Shown: piece after piece, positions 35,650-42,869 of the stretch
Layout of the letters: each line of letters begins with the position of its first letter
How positions within the stretch are numbered: the first letter of the stretch is position 1
Origin: SB25 sp050180705
Lineage (GTDB): Bacteria > Bacteroidota > Bacteroidia > Bacteroidales > Tenuifilaceae
Direction: 5' to 3'
Assembly: GCA_050180705.1 (NCBI GenBank)
Contig: JBFXDX010000002.1
Span: forward strand, 124,001-188,000
Length of the DNA stretch: 64,000 nucleotides
Made by a program: the position numbers and the translations under genes
Notes under the pieces: model-generated
Seen by the model: only the letters and a program-made list of their open reading frames with translations
Databases searched by the model: none
What the model was told of the DNA's origin: nothing

Positions 35650-36714
35650 ATGATTTCCTTGGATCCAAAAACAAGAAGAATTGCAAGTGTAGCTCTCCAC
35701 TTTCTAGTTTGGACATTCTGGTTTGCAGCACCTATTCTCCTATCGTTCAACAGATCGAATTTTAATGAACCTCCTCGCGATCCGAGTTTCCTTTTCGTGA
35801 TTTGGATTCCAATGGTTCTTTCATTAATCATGTTCTATCTGAACTATTTCGTTTTTGTTGATAGGCTTCTTTTCAACAGAAGGTTTGTTTGGTTTTTCCT
35901 AATCAATCTTGTATTGGTGGTCGGGGCTTCGTTTCTTGCCGATTTAATTCGTGATATATTTTTTCAGCCCTTATTTTCAGGGCCTTGGGATATGCACAAA
36001 CCTCCGAGGGAATTTACGTTTAAGGCACATCACCTTACTTTCCTATTTGTTGTAAGTATCAGTGTGGCAATTAAGACAACTGGACGTTGGTATAAGGGCG
36101 AAAATCAACGGAAGAATCTCGAAAATGAAAATCTTCGATCAGAACTAAATAATTTGAAGATGCAGTTGAATCCTCACTTTTTCTTTAACACACTAAACAA
36201 TATTTATTCACTTATTCAAACTTCTCCAGAACGAGCACAGGAGTCTGTGCATGGTTTGGCCAAGCTAATGCGTTACCATTTGTATGAAACCAATGAGGAT
36301 AGTGTTGCTCTTGAGGGTGAAATCGAATTTATTAAAAGTTATATCGATTTGATGAAATTGCGGTTCTCGTCAACCATTGAGGTGATAACCGATTTTAGTA
36401 TAGAGAATAGTAATGTTAGAATAGCCCCGCTTCTTTTTATTCCATTGATTGAGAATGCTTTTAAACATGGCGTTAATCCGCTGGAGAAATCTATAATAAA
36501 GATTTCGCTCCAGGAGAAGAACCGTATTGTTTCGTTCGAGTCTTTTAATACAGATTTTCCTCAGAAGTATCAAACCGATAAGGAGGAAGAGGCTAATGGA
36601 ATTGGTCTCGAGAATATTCAGAAACGTTTGTCTCTGATTTATCCAGGCAAATTCATCTTTGTTAAGAATTTTGTTGATGAACTTTTTCATGTTAAACTAG
36701 TGATACAACTATGA
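35650..36714 (+). CDS. LytS-type sensor histidine kinase
   Basis: 354 aa inner-membrane kinase of the His_kinase (PF06580) class. Four membrane helices lie within residues 13-140 (LHFLVWTFWFAAPILL; FVIWIPMVLSLIMFYLNYF; FVWFFLINLVLVVGASF; LTFLFVVSISVAI). A short coiled coil precedes the phosphoacceptor H176 in QLNPHFFFNTLN. The ATPase region includes PLLFIPLIENAFKHGV and GIGLENIQKRL. It overlaps the response regulator gene by 4 bp (ATGA), so they are translated together. It probably controls the efflux operon in which it lies. Confidence 0.93.
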   Translation: MISLDPKTRRIASVALHFLVWTFWFAAPILLSFNRSNFNEPPRDPSFLFVIWIPMVLSLIMFYLNYFVFVDRLLFNRRFVWFFLINLVLVVGASFLADLIRDIFFQPLFSGPWDMHKPPREFTFKAHHLTFLFVVSISVAIKTTGRWYKGENQRKNLENENLRSELNNLKMQLNPHFFFNTLNNIYSLIQTSPERAQESVHGLAKLMRYHLYETNEDSVALEGEIEFIKSYIDLMKLRFSSTIEVITDFSIENSNVRIAPLLFIPLIENAFKHGVNPLEKSIIKISLQEKNRIVSFESFNTDFPQKYQTDKEEEANGIGLENIQKRLSLIYPGKFIFVKNFVDELFHVKLVIQL

Positions 36715-37439
36715 GAACAATTCGCTGTATAGTGGTTGATGATGAGCCGTTGGCGCTTGACCTGTTGGAGAGTTATGTGCTTAAAACCCCTTTTCTGGAA
36801 TTGGCCGAGAAGTTTGCTTCTCCTTATCAGGCTATGCAATACCTAAATTCTAATCCAATCGATTTGATTTTTCTTGATATTCAAATGCCGGGTATTACAG
36901 GTATTGAACTCTCGAAAGTATTGCAGAATGGCCCCAAAATAATTTTTACTACAGCATATAGCCAGTATGCACTGGAAGGTTTTAAGGTTGATGCGCTCGA
37001 TTACTTAGTAAAACCATTTAACTACACGGAATTTCTTAAAGCAGCCAATAAAGCATTAACATGGTTTAGTTTAGTTGATAAGCAGGTAAATGTTAAGTCA
37101 GATGATGATGAGGATAATGCGATTTTTGTTAAATCGGAGTATAAATTGCTTAAAATTGAGTTCGATAAGATAATTTACATTGAAGGATTGAAGGATTACG
37201 TCAAGATTTATTTGACTGATTTGCCGAAGCCTATTCTGACACTTATGACTTTAAAGTCGTTGGAGGAGCGTTTGCCGAGTAGCCAATTTATGCGAGTGCA
37301 TCGATCTTATATAGTGTGCTTGAGTAAGATTACTACAATTGAGCGTAGCCGTATTGTATTTGGATCGACCTATATTCCTATTGCCGATGGATATAAGGAT
37401 AAATTTCAGGAGTTTCTAGATAAGAAGTATTTGGGTTAA
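36711..37439 (+). CDS. LytTR-family response regulator
   Basis: 242 aa. The receiver domain has the acidic pair D10-D11 and phosphoacceptor D56 in IFLDIQMPG, with lysine in YLVKPFN. An acidic linker (KSDDDEDNA) leads to a C-terminal LytTR DNA-binding domain (about 135-240) with IIYIEGLKDYVKIYL, LKSLEERLPSSQFMRVHRSYIV and the end PIADGYKDKFQEFL. It is the partner of the overlapping LytS kinase and the last gene of the seven-gene tolC-macAB operon. Confidence 0.95.
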   Translation: MRTIRCIVVDDEPLALDLLESYVLKTPFLELAEKFASPYQAMQYLNSNPIDLIFLDIQMPGITGIELSKVLQNGPKIIFTTAYSQYALEGFKVDALDYLVKPFNYTEFLKAANKALTWFSLVDKQVNVKSDDDEDNAIFVKSEYKLLKIEFDKIIYIEGLKDYVKIYLTDLPKPILTLMTLKSLEERLPSSQFMRVHRSYIVCLSKITTIERSRIVFGSTYIPIADGYKDKFQEFLDKKYLG

Positions 37440-37472
37440 TAGAGTCATCTCTATTAGTTAGAACCCGGGATA

Positions 37473-37895
37473 TTATGTGTTTGCATGAGCCATCTTCGGT
37501 TCTTTTTTGTTCTCTTCTTCGGATGTAATATGGTTTAAACAGGTTTCGATATCGGGAAAGTTTTTTATTTCGATAAACTTATTATTTGTTCTACAGTTAA
37601 TCATAAGTTCGGGAGCATTGATGTAGTATATTTTTCTCACGCCCGATTTATAAAACGAATCTAACCCAAATTTTTGAAAGTGTTCGTATAGTGCACTGTG
37701 CATTGAGTCGTGTGTGTTGCTCTTGTCTATTATAATGTTCAACGGTTTTGCGTATTCTACATATTCGGCAAACTGAGCAAGTCCAAGTATGTATAGGTCT
37801 TCGTTTTTATATTTCGATTCTGAAAGGTGAAAAATACTGGTATTGCTCTGTACTTCGGCAATAACTATTTGTTTGTAATTCTTTTTAGTTGTCAT
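37473..37895 (-). CDS. Hypothetical protein (possible STAS/SpoIIAA-like fold)
   Basis: 140 aa, cytoplasmic, no signal or membrane helix. The alternating pattern YKQIVIAEV, LYILGLAQFAEYVEYAKPLNIIID and KIYYINAPEL resembles the beta-alpha alternation of STAS/SpoIIAA-like proteins, but no motif is diagnostic. The C-terminal 15 residues are charged. A strong promoter lies just upstream, so it seems an independently expressed gene. It sits between the LytTR operon and a NarL-type two-component pair. Function unknown. Confidence 0.65.
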   Translation of the reverse strand: MTTKKNYKQIVIAEVQSNTSIFHLSESKYKNEDLYILGLAQFAEYVEYAKPLNIIIDKSNTHDSMHSALYEHFQKFGLDSFYKSGVRKIYYINAPELMINCRTNNKFIEIKNFPDIETCLNHITSEEENKKEPKMAHANT

Positions 37896-37969
37896 GGGTT
37901 TGCAAAAGGGAAATAGGAAATTAATTTGTTTTGTAATCTTTTGTAAATTTTATTCAAAATAAAGATGTA

Positions 37970-38001
37970 CAAATATAATTCCTTTTATAATATCTTACAA
38001 A
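37970..38001 (-). promoter_or_regulatory. Promoter of the hypothetical gene at 37473-37895
   Basis: On the minus strand, TTTG at 38001-37998 and TATATTTG at 37977-37970 with 20 bases between: a full match to the Bacteroidota consensus. Leader about 68 bases. Confidence 0.7.
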
Positions 38002-38037
38002 CAGAATTAACCTAGTGTGTACTTTTAGATTACTGAA

Positions 38038-38700
38038 TTACCATTCTACAATATTGTTCTTTATGGCAAATTTTATCATTTCAACAGTGCTCTTGAAATT
38101 ATACTTTTGCATGATGTTGTTTTTGTGTGTTTTAACTGTATATATGCTTAAATTAAGTTTTTCGGAGATTTCGGAATTGGTATATCCTTCAACGTAAAGT
38201 TTAAGTATTTCCTTTTCTCGGCTAGTTAGTTGATTCTTTTTCGAAGAATCTCCTGGTTTATTGCTTTTAATATTGTTGACGAAACTCTTCATCACGATTT
38301 TCGATATCGATGGACTGAAAAATTCTTCATCATTGTAGATTGTTCTAATTGCTTCGAGTAGTAGTTCCGTGGTTGAGTCCTGCTTAGGAAGGTATCCCTT
38401 TGCGCCTGCTTGAATTGCCTTTACAATGTACTCTTCGTTATTGAACATGGAGAGTATTAGAACTTTTATGCTAGGGTAATTTTGGTTGATTCTTTCGGTA
38501 AGTTCAATTCCCGACATGTTGGGCATCGATAAATCGGCGATTAGAACATCGGGTGGTGTAGCCTTGATGAAATCCAGTGCCTTTTGGGCACTGCTTATCG
38601 ACCCTATGAGTTCAATATCACTCTCGTCGGCAAGAATACTGCTAATTCCATCGCGAACAATTTGATGATCGTCAACAATGAGTACCTTAATCTTTTCCAT
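38038..38700 (-). CDS. NarL/FixJ-family response regulator
   Basis: 220 aa. The receiver domain has acidic residues D10-D11, phosphoacceptor D56 in IADLSMPNMSG and KGYLPKQD with the conserved lysine. The LuxR-type helix-turn-helix at about 155-200 contains LTSREKEILKLYVEGYTNSEI in outline and LSIYTVKTHKNNIMQKY. It lies 12 bp downstream of its likely kinase partner. Confidence 0.95.
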   Translation of the reverse strand: MEKIKVLIVDDHQIVRDGISSILADESDIELIGSISSAQKALDFIKATPPDVLIADLSMPNMSGIELTERINQNYPSIKVLILSMFNNEEYIVKAIQAGAKGYLPKQDSTTELLLEAIRTIYNDEEFFSPSISKIVMKSFVNNIKSNKPGDSSKKNQLTSREKEILKLYVEGYTNSEISEKLNLSIYTVKTHKNNIMQKYNFKSTVEMIKFAIKNNIVEW

Positions 38701-38712
38701 CGAAATTGTTGT

Positions 38713-40500
38713 TTATCCGTTAGTTTTCTTGGGCACCTTAAGCCGAATAGTAGTTCCCTCCATTGGCTCTGTTTCAATGTCGAGAGTCCCATTTAGCAAT
38801 CGGGCACGCTCCTTCATGTTGTATATTCCATTGCACGGAGTGCAATAGTTACTGGTATAGTTAAATCCCTTTCCGTTATCCTCAATAACCAGAACAATAT
38901 TGTCTTTACTGCCAATTAGTTGTAGTTGAATGTTGTTGGCATCGGCATGTTTAATTGCATTGTTGATAGCTTCTTGCGCTATTCTGTATATGTAGAATTT
39001 CACCTTTGAATCCGATGTGGCATAATCGCCATAGGTCGAAAACTCAATATCTATATCGGTTGTATGCGAGAATGATGTGCATAAACTTTGCAGGGCAACG
39101 TCGATATCGGATTCGTTAAGAATGTTTGGTGCAAGGTTGTTCGATATCTGTCTAACTTCGTCGATTATTTTTAGGAAATTTTCCTTTATCTCCCTAATTC
39201 GCTCGTTAATGTCATCTTGTTTTAATTTGCTGGTACTTTCGAGCTGTAGTTTTATGGCCACCAACTTTTGACCTAATCCATCGTGCAGTTCTCTCGAAAT
39301 TCGTTGACGCTCCATTTCCTGGCCATCATATAGTGCGGTCATTCTCTGTAAGCGCTCGTCATTTAATTGCTGAGCCATAATATTGAACGCTTCGGTAAGA
39401 AGCCCAATTTCATCTTGAGATGTTGGTGTTAGCTTGATGTCCAGCGTACCTTCGCCAATTTTTTGTGCAGCGTTCTTTAGCTTAATAATAGGATTGGTGA
39501 TATTCCTCGAAATGAAGTGTGAGATAGAGAACAGAAAAACGCAGATAATTATAGAAAGGAGTAAAATGTCGTTTCGAATTTGAACAATTGGAATCATTGC
39601 TTCCTTATAGTCTATTTCTGCAACAATAGCCCAGTTTAGTCCGGGTATCGAAAGTCTGTCGTATGAACTGAGACAGGCTATGGTTCTGTAATCATCTATT
39701 AGCGAGGATCCGTGCACATCTTTAAAAACATTTTTAATGCTTTGTGTATTAACCGAAGTGTTTAGAACCGAGTTAGGGACAAAACGAGATTCGCTTCGCA
39801 TAAGATAGTCGTCGCCAACTAAGTAAATCTCACCCGATTTCCCGAGTCCATTTTCTGGGTTGATTTCAAGCATTATACTGTTGATGTCTGCAATGGGGAT
39901 TTGCAGTACAAGTATTGCTTTGGTATTTGTGAGTGTAATACTTTTCCCAATGTAACAAATTGGGGTGTTTTCATCTATATGATGTTTTTTTGTGTCAACT
40001 ATACAAGGCTCATTCGATGCGTTTGCTTTTCTCCAGAGGTTTATCAGTTCTTTATTACTATCGGAATTGTTCTGTATTCGCTGTATCGAATCGTTATCCA
40101 GCGAGTACATTAGAAGTTCTTCATTTTTAGTTTCAATCAGTAGCGATGCATTTTTTAATCCAAGGATATTGAAGTTTAATTTCTCTGCAATAGATTTGAG
40201 TTGTGTGTTTTTTGAGTTTTTGTTGATGTTGTTGTGACGTTTGTCGATTCCGTAGACCAGCTTCTTCAAGTTTTCATCCTCGGAAAGTAGCTTGATATTG
40301 TTGAAACGCTCCTTGAAAAAGAATTCTACTTGTCCTTTTTTTACTACTCTAATAGATGTTAACTGGTCGAGAGTTCTCTGTAAAATGGCATTTTTCGACT
40401 TGTAGTAGGAGTATATTCCCACAATCAAAAGAGACGAAACTCCTACAGTAAAGAATAGGATCATCAACTTTTGGTTTATGGATTTTCTGATCATTTTCAA
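38713..40500 (-). CDS. Sensor histidine kinase with extracytoplasmic sensor, HAMP and HisKA_3
   Basis: 595 aa. Membrane helix 1 at about 12-31, then a large periplasmic sensor domain (about 32-308) of Cache-like layout, ending with the typical LSSYDRLSIPGLNWAIVAEI. Helix 2 lies at about 311-331, HAMP at about 332-384, the HisKA_3 domain with phosphoacceptor H406 in RISRELHDGLGQKLVA, and the ATPase domain with QEAINNAIKHA and VIEDNGKGFN. The class fits its NarL-type partner 12 bp downstream. The signal is unknown. A minus-strand TATCTTTG box at 40514-40521 lies only 13 bases before the start. Confidence 0.93.
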   Translation of the reverse strand: MKMIRKSINQKLMILFFTVGVSSLLIVGIYSYYKSKNAILQRTLDQLTSIRVVKKGQVEFFFKERFNNIKLLSEDENLKKLVYGIDKRHNNINKNSKNTQLKSIAEKLNFNILGLKNASLLIETKNEELLMYSLDNDSIQRIQNNSDSNKELINLWRKANASNEPCIVDTKKHHIDENTPICYIGKSITLTNTKAILVLQIPIADINSIMLEINPENGLGKSGEIYLVGDDYLMRSESRFVPNSVLNTSVNTQSIKNVFKDVHGSSLIDDYRTIACLSSYDRLSIPGLNWAIVAEIDYKEAMIPIVQIRNDILLLSIIICVFLFSISHFISRNITNPIIKLKNAAQKIGEGTLDIKLTPTSQDEIGLLTEAFNIMAQQLNDERLQRMTALYDGQEMERQRISRELHDGLGQKLVAIKLQLESTSKLKQDDINERIREIKENFLKIIDEVRQISNNLAPNILNESDIDVALQSLCTSFSHTTDIDIEFSTYGDYATSDSKVKFYIYRIAQEAINNAIKHADANNIQLQLIGSKDNIVLVIEDNGKGFNYTSNYCTPCNGIYNMKERARLLNGTLDIETEPMEGTTIRLKVPKKTNG

Positions 40501-40513
40501 AGATTTATATCAA

Positions 40514-40521
40514 CAAAGATA
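40514..40521 (-). promoter_or_regulatory. Possible -7 box of the NarL-type sensor kinase gene
   Basis: Minus-strand TATCTTTG matches TAnnTTTG, but the leader would be only about 7 bases and the nearest TTTG (40547-40550) is 25 bases away. Weak. Confidence 0.3.
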
Positions 40522-40538
40522 AAATAATCGGGTAAAAG

Positions 40539-40562
40539 AAAAGGCTCAAAAATGAGCCTTTT
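40539..40562 (-). terminator. Terminator after the ammonium transporter gene
   Basis: A perfect 10-bp stem, AAAAGGCTCA at 40539-40548 with TGAGCCTTTT at 40553-40562, loop AAAA; T-rich sequence follows on the minus strand. Confidence 0.82.
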
Positions 40563-40580
40563 ACTTATTGTGAACTTTGT

Positions 40581-41834
40581 TTAAAGAGCTCCTTCGTCGT
40601 AGGCTTTTTCTCCGTGCTGCGAATTATCAAGTCCTTCCATTTCTTCCTGTTCCGAAACGCGAACCGGAGTAATTAGGTTGATGATAATAAGCATAAGGTA
40701 GGTGAATGCAAATGCATAAGCAGATGCAGCAACAACAGCAATAACTTGTTTTAAAAGGAAACTGCTCGATCCGAATATCAAACCATCAGCGCCAGCTGCA
40801 TTAACGGTTTTAGAAGCGAAGAATCCTAAAAGGATTGTTCCTAATACACCACCAATACCGTGAACGCCCCAAACGTCAAGAGCATCATCCCATTTCATTT
40901 TGTTTTTGAACTGTACAGCCATGTAGCAAACCAAGCCAGCTATAACACCAATAATTGGTGCAGCCCAAACAGGTACAAATCCAGCACATGGAGTTATTGT
41001 TGCTAACCCTGCAATTGAACCAGTTAGTAAGCCTACAAATTTTGGTTTGCGTTCGCGGCTCCATTCAACTACCAACCAAGCAACTGTTGCAAATGATGCA
41101 GCAATATCGGTGTTAAGGAAAGCCAACGATGTTATATTGTCTACAGCAACCTCGCTGCCGGCGTTAAATCCGTACCATCCAAACCATAGTAAACCACTAC
41201 CAATTGCAACTAGAGGAATACTATTGGGTGTTGAGTTTTTATCAACACGTGCACCTACATAAATAACCGAGGCCAAAGCTGCAAATCCTGCAGTAGCATG
41301 AACCACAATACCACCGGCAAAATCAAGAACGCCCCATTGTGCAAGTAATCCACCACCCCAGATCATGTGTACGAATGGATAGTAAACAAGAACTTGCCAA
41401 ACGGTTAAGAAAATCATGTAAGCTTTAAAGGTTACCCTGTTTACAAATGCACCAGTGATAAGGGCTGGTGTGATAATGGCAAACATCATTTGGTATGCAA
41501 TGAATACAAATTCAGGAATTTTTCCGTTGCCCGACCAAAGAGTATCCATTCCAACACCCGATAAAAATGCTTTATCGAAGTTTCCAATAATTCCACCTTC
41601 TCCACCGCTGAAGCAAAGAGAGTAGCCAAACATAATCCAAAGAACTGTAGTCCATCCTAGCGACACAAAACTTTGGATCATAATACCTAAAATATTACGT
41701 TTTGTTGCCAAACCACCATAGAAGAGCGCAAGCCCTGGGGTCATAAGCATAACCAAACTGGTTGCCAACAGCATAAAGCCTGTTGATCCAGTCTCGAGAG
41801 CAGATGTTACCTGCATTAAAATTGTACTTAGCAT
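40581..41834 (-). CDS. amt: Ammonium transporter
   Basis: 417 aa inner-membrane channel of the Amt/MEP/Rh family with about 11 helices. The N-terminal helix (GSTGFMLLATSLVMLMTPGLALFYGG in outline) is the Amt start, and the twin-His pore is visible in PFVHMIWGGGLL and GVHGIGGVLG. AGGIVVHATAGFAAL is the family signature. The C-terminal tail (EEMEGLDNSQHGEKAYDEGAL) holds the GLD...HGE.AY motif used by GlnK regulation. A glnB/glnK gene is not in the window. A porin-like gene precedes it by 24 bp on the same strand. Confidence 0.96.
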   Translation of the reverse strand: MLSTILMQVTSALETGSTGFMLLATSLVMLMTPGLALFYGGLATKRNILGIMIQSFVSLGWTTVLWIMFGYSLCFSGGEGGIIGNFDKAFLSGVGMDTLWSGNGKIPEFVFIAYQMMFAIITPALITGAFVNRVTFKAYMIFLTVWQVLVYYPFVHMIWGGGLLAQWGVLDFAGGIVVHATAGFAALASVIYVGARVDKNSTPNSIPLVAIGSGLLWFGWYGFNAGSEVAVDNITSLAFLNTDIAASFATVAWLVVEWSRERKPKFVGLLTGSIAGLATITPCAGFVPVWAAPIIGVIAGLVCYMAVQFKNKMKWDDALDVWGVHGIGGVLGTILLGFFASKTVNAAGADGLIFGSSSFLLKQVIAVVAASAYAFAFTYLMLIIINLITPVRVSEQEEMEGLDNSQHGEKAYDEGAL

Positions 41835-41858
41835 AATTTAATTTTTAAGGTTGAGATA

Positions 41859-42644
41859 TTAAAATGACATTCCAAAAACCAAATAAATATTTTCTCTTTC
41901 AGGATTTGTGATAAGCGATGCTTGAACTGGTATGCTTAACTTCTCGTTAATTTGAATCTGTTTAGAAGCCTTTATTCCAAGGTTAATAACGCCAGCGGTT
42001 TCGTTGCCGTAAAAGCCAGTTTCTTCCCTATTTTTGTTGGGTTTATCGAGAACTGCGCCAATAAATGCATTGAAATCAACCCCATTGATGCTTTTACTAT
42101 ATCCCAGTTCAACGTATTTCGACATGAATATGTCGCCATTGCTTCCATCAGAATTTATTTTGCGGGCATCGTTGCCGTATAGGTTCATGGCAAATAGCAG
42201 CGTGAATGGAATGTTTTCGGTTCCATTAAAACTTGCAATAGCCTCGAATACGTGTGCAGTGCTATCCTTGTCGTAGTTAAAGTAACGGCTGCGCGATTTC
42301 GATTCGAATTGTTCGGGGAAGAAATAGTCGGTAAAAGTTAAACTTACTACCTTATTGTAGGTATAAGTTAGGTATAGGTCAACCTCCTGATTTGAGGTTT
42401 CAGAGAAAGTGTAAGCAGCCCAAGATCCAATAGTAAGTTCATGTTTCGATTCTGCTTTTGTTAGGTTGTACTTAATCCATGGTTGAATACTTGGACTACT
42501 ACCACCAAAGTTAACTCCACGCCAAACGTACCGACTCATCAGGTCTGCACCAATTTGCAAAGGAGATTCCTCCTGCGCATTACAAAAAAGCGATGATATT
42601 AGCAGTAAAGTTGTGGAAAATAAAGTTTTAAATCTTCTATTCAT
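41859..42644 (-). CDS. TorF-like outer-membrane porin
   Basis: 261 aa from the ATG at 42644. A signal peptide (about residues 1-23, ending CNAQ) is followed by LQIGADLMSRYVWRGVNFGG, the opening typical of TorF-type putative porins, then paired beta-strands (YNLTKAESKHELTIGSWAAY; LYLTYTYNKVVSLTFTDYF) and the end NIYLVFGMSF. The frame extends upstream to 42722, but a promoter lies there and the signal peptide begins at 42644. Being in an operon with amt, it may admit ammonium or another nitrogen compound; that is inference from context. Confidence 0.75.
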   Translation of the reverse strand: MNRRFKTLFSTTLLLISSLFCNAQEESPLQIGADLMSRYVWRGVNFGGSSPSIQPWIKYNLTKAESKHELTIGSWAAYTFSETSNQEVDLYLTYTYNKVVSLTFTDYFFPEQFESKSRSRYFNYDKDSTAHVFEAIASFNGTENIPFTLLFAMNLYGNDARKINSDGSNGDIFMSKYVELGYSKSINGVDFNAFIGAVLDKPNKNREETGFYGNETAGVINLGIKASKQIQINEKLSIPVQASLITNPERENIYLVFGMSF

Positions 42645-42670
42645 AAAATTAGGTTGTAGGTTTATGCTAG

Positions 42671-42701
42671 CAAATGTATTGGCTGTGGAATGGGCAAACA
42701 A
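42671..42701 (-). promoter_or_regulatory. Promoter of the porin-amt operon
   Basis: On the minus strand, TTG at 42701-42699 and TACATTTG at 42678-42671 with 20 bases between (an overlapping TTTG at 42698-42695 is also present). Leader about 20 bases. Confidence 0.65.
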
Positions 42702-42808
42702 TAGAACTTCGAATGAAACCATCTAATACTAAGTAGTAGTTTTTGTGGGGGTGTTTAATGCAATTAATTTATTGTTCGTTATCTATCTGTCTATTACCAA
42801 TTGATGAT

Positions 42809-42816
42809 TATCTTTG
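42809..42816 (+). promoter_or_regulatory. -7 box of the leuS promoter
   Basis: TATCTTTG matches TAnnTTTG, 53 bases before the leuS ATG at 42870. No good TTG at 18-21 bases upstream. It lies inside a longer open frame and so argues for the internal start. Confidence 0.45.
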
Positions 42817-42869
42817 CAACTTATTTCGATTTTAAATTAGCTTTTAAGTATCTAAACATAATTTTAACC

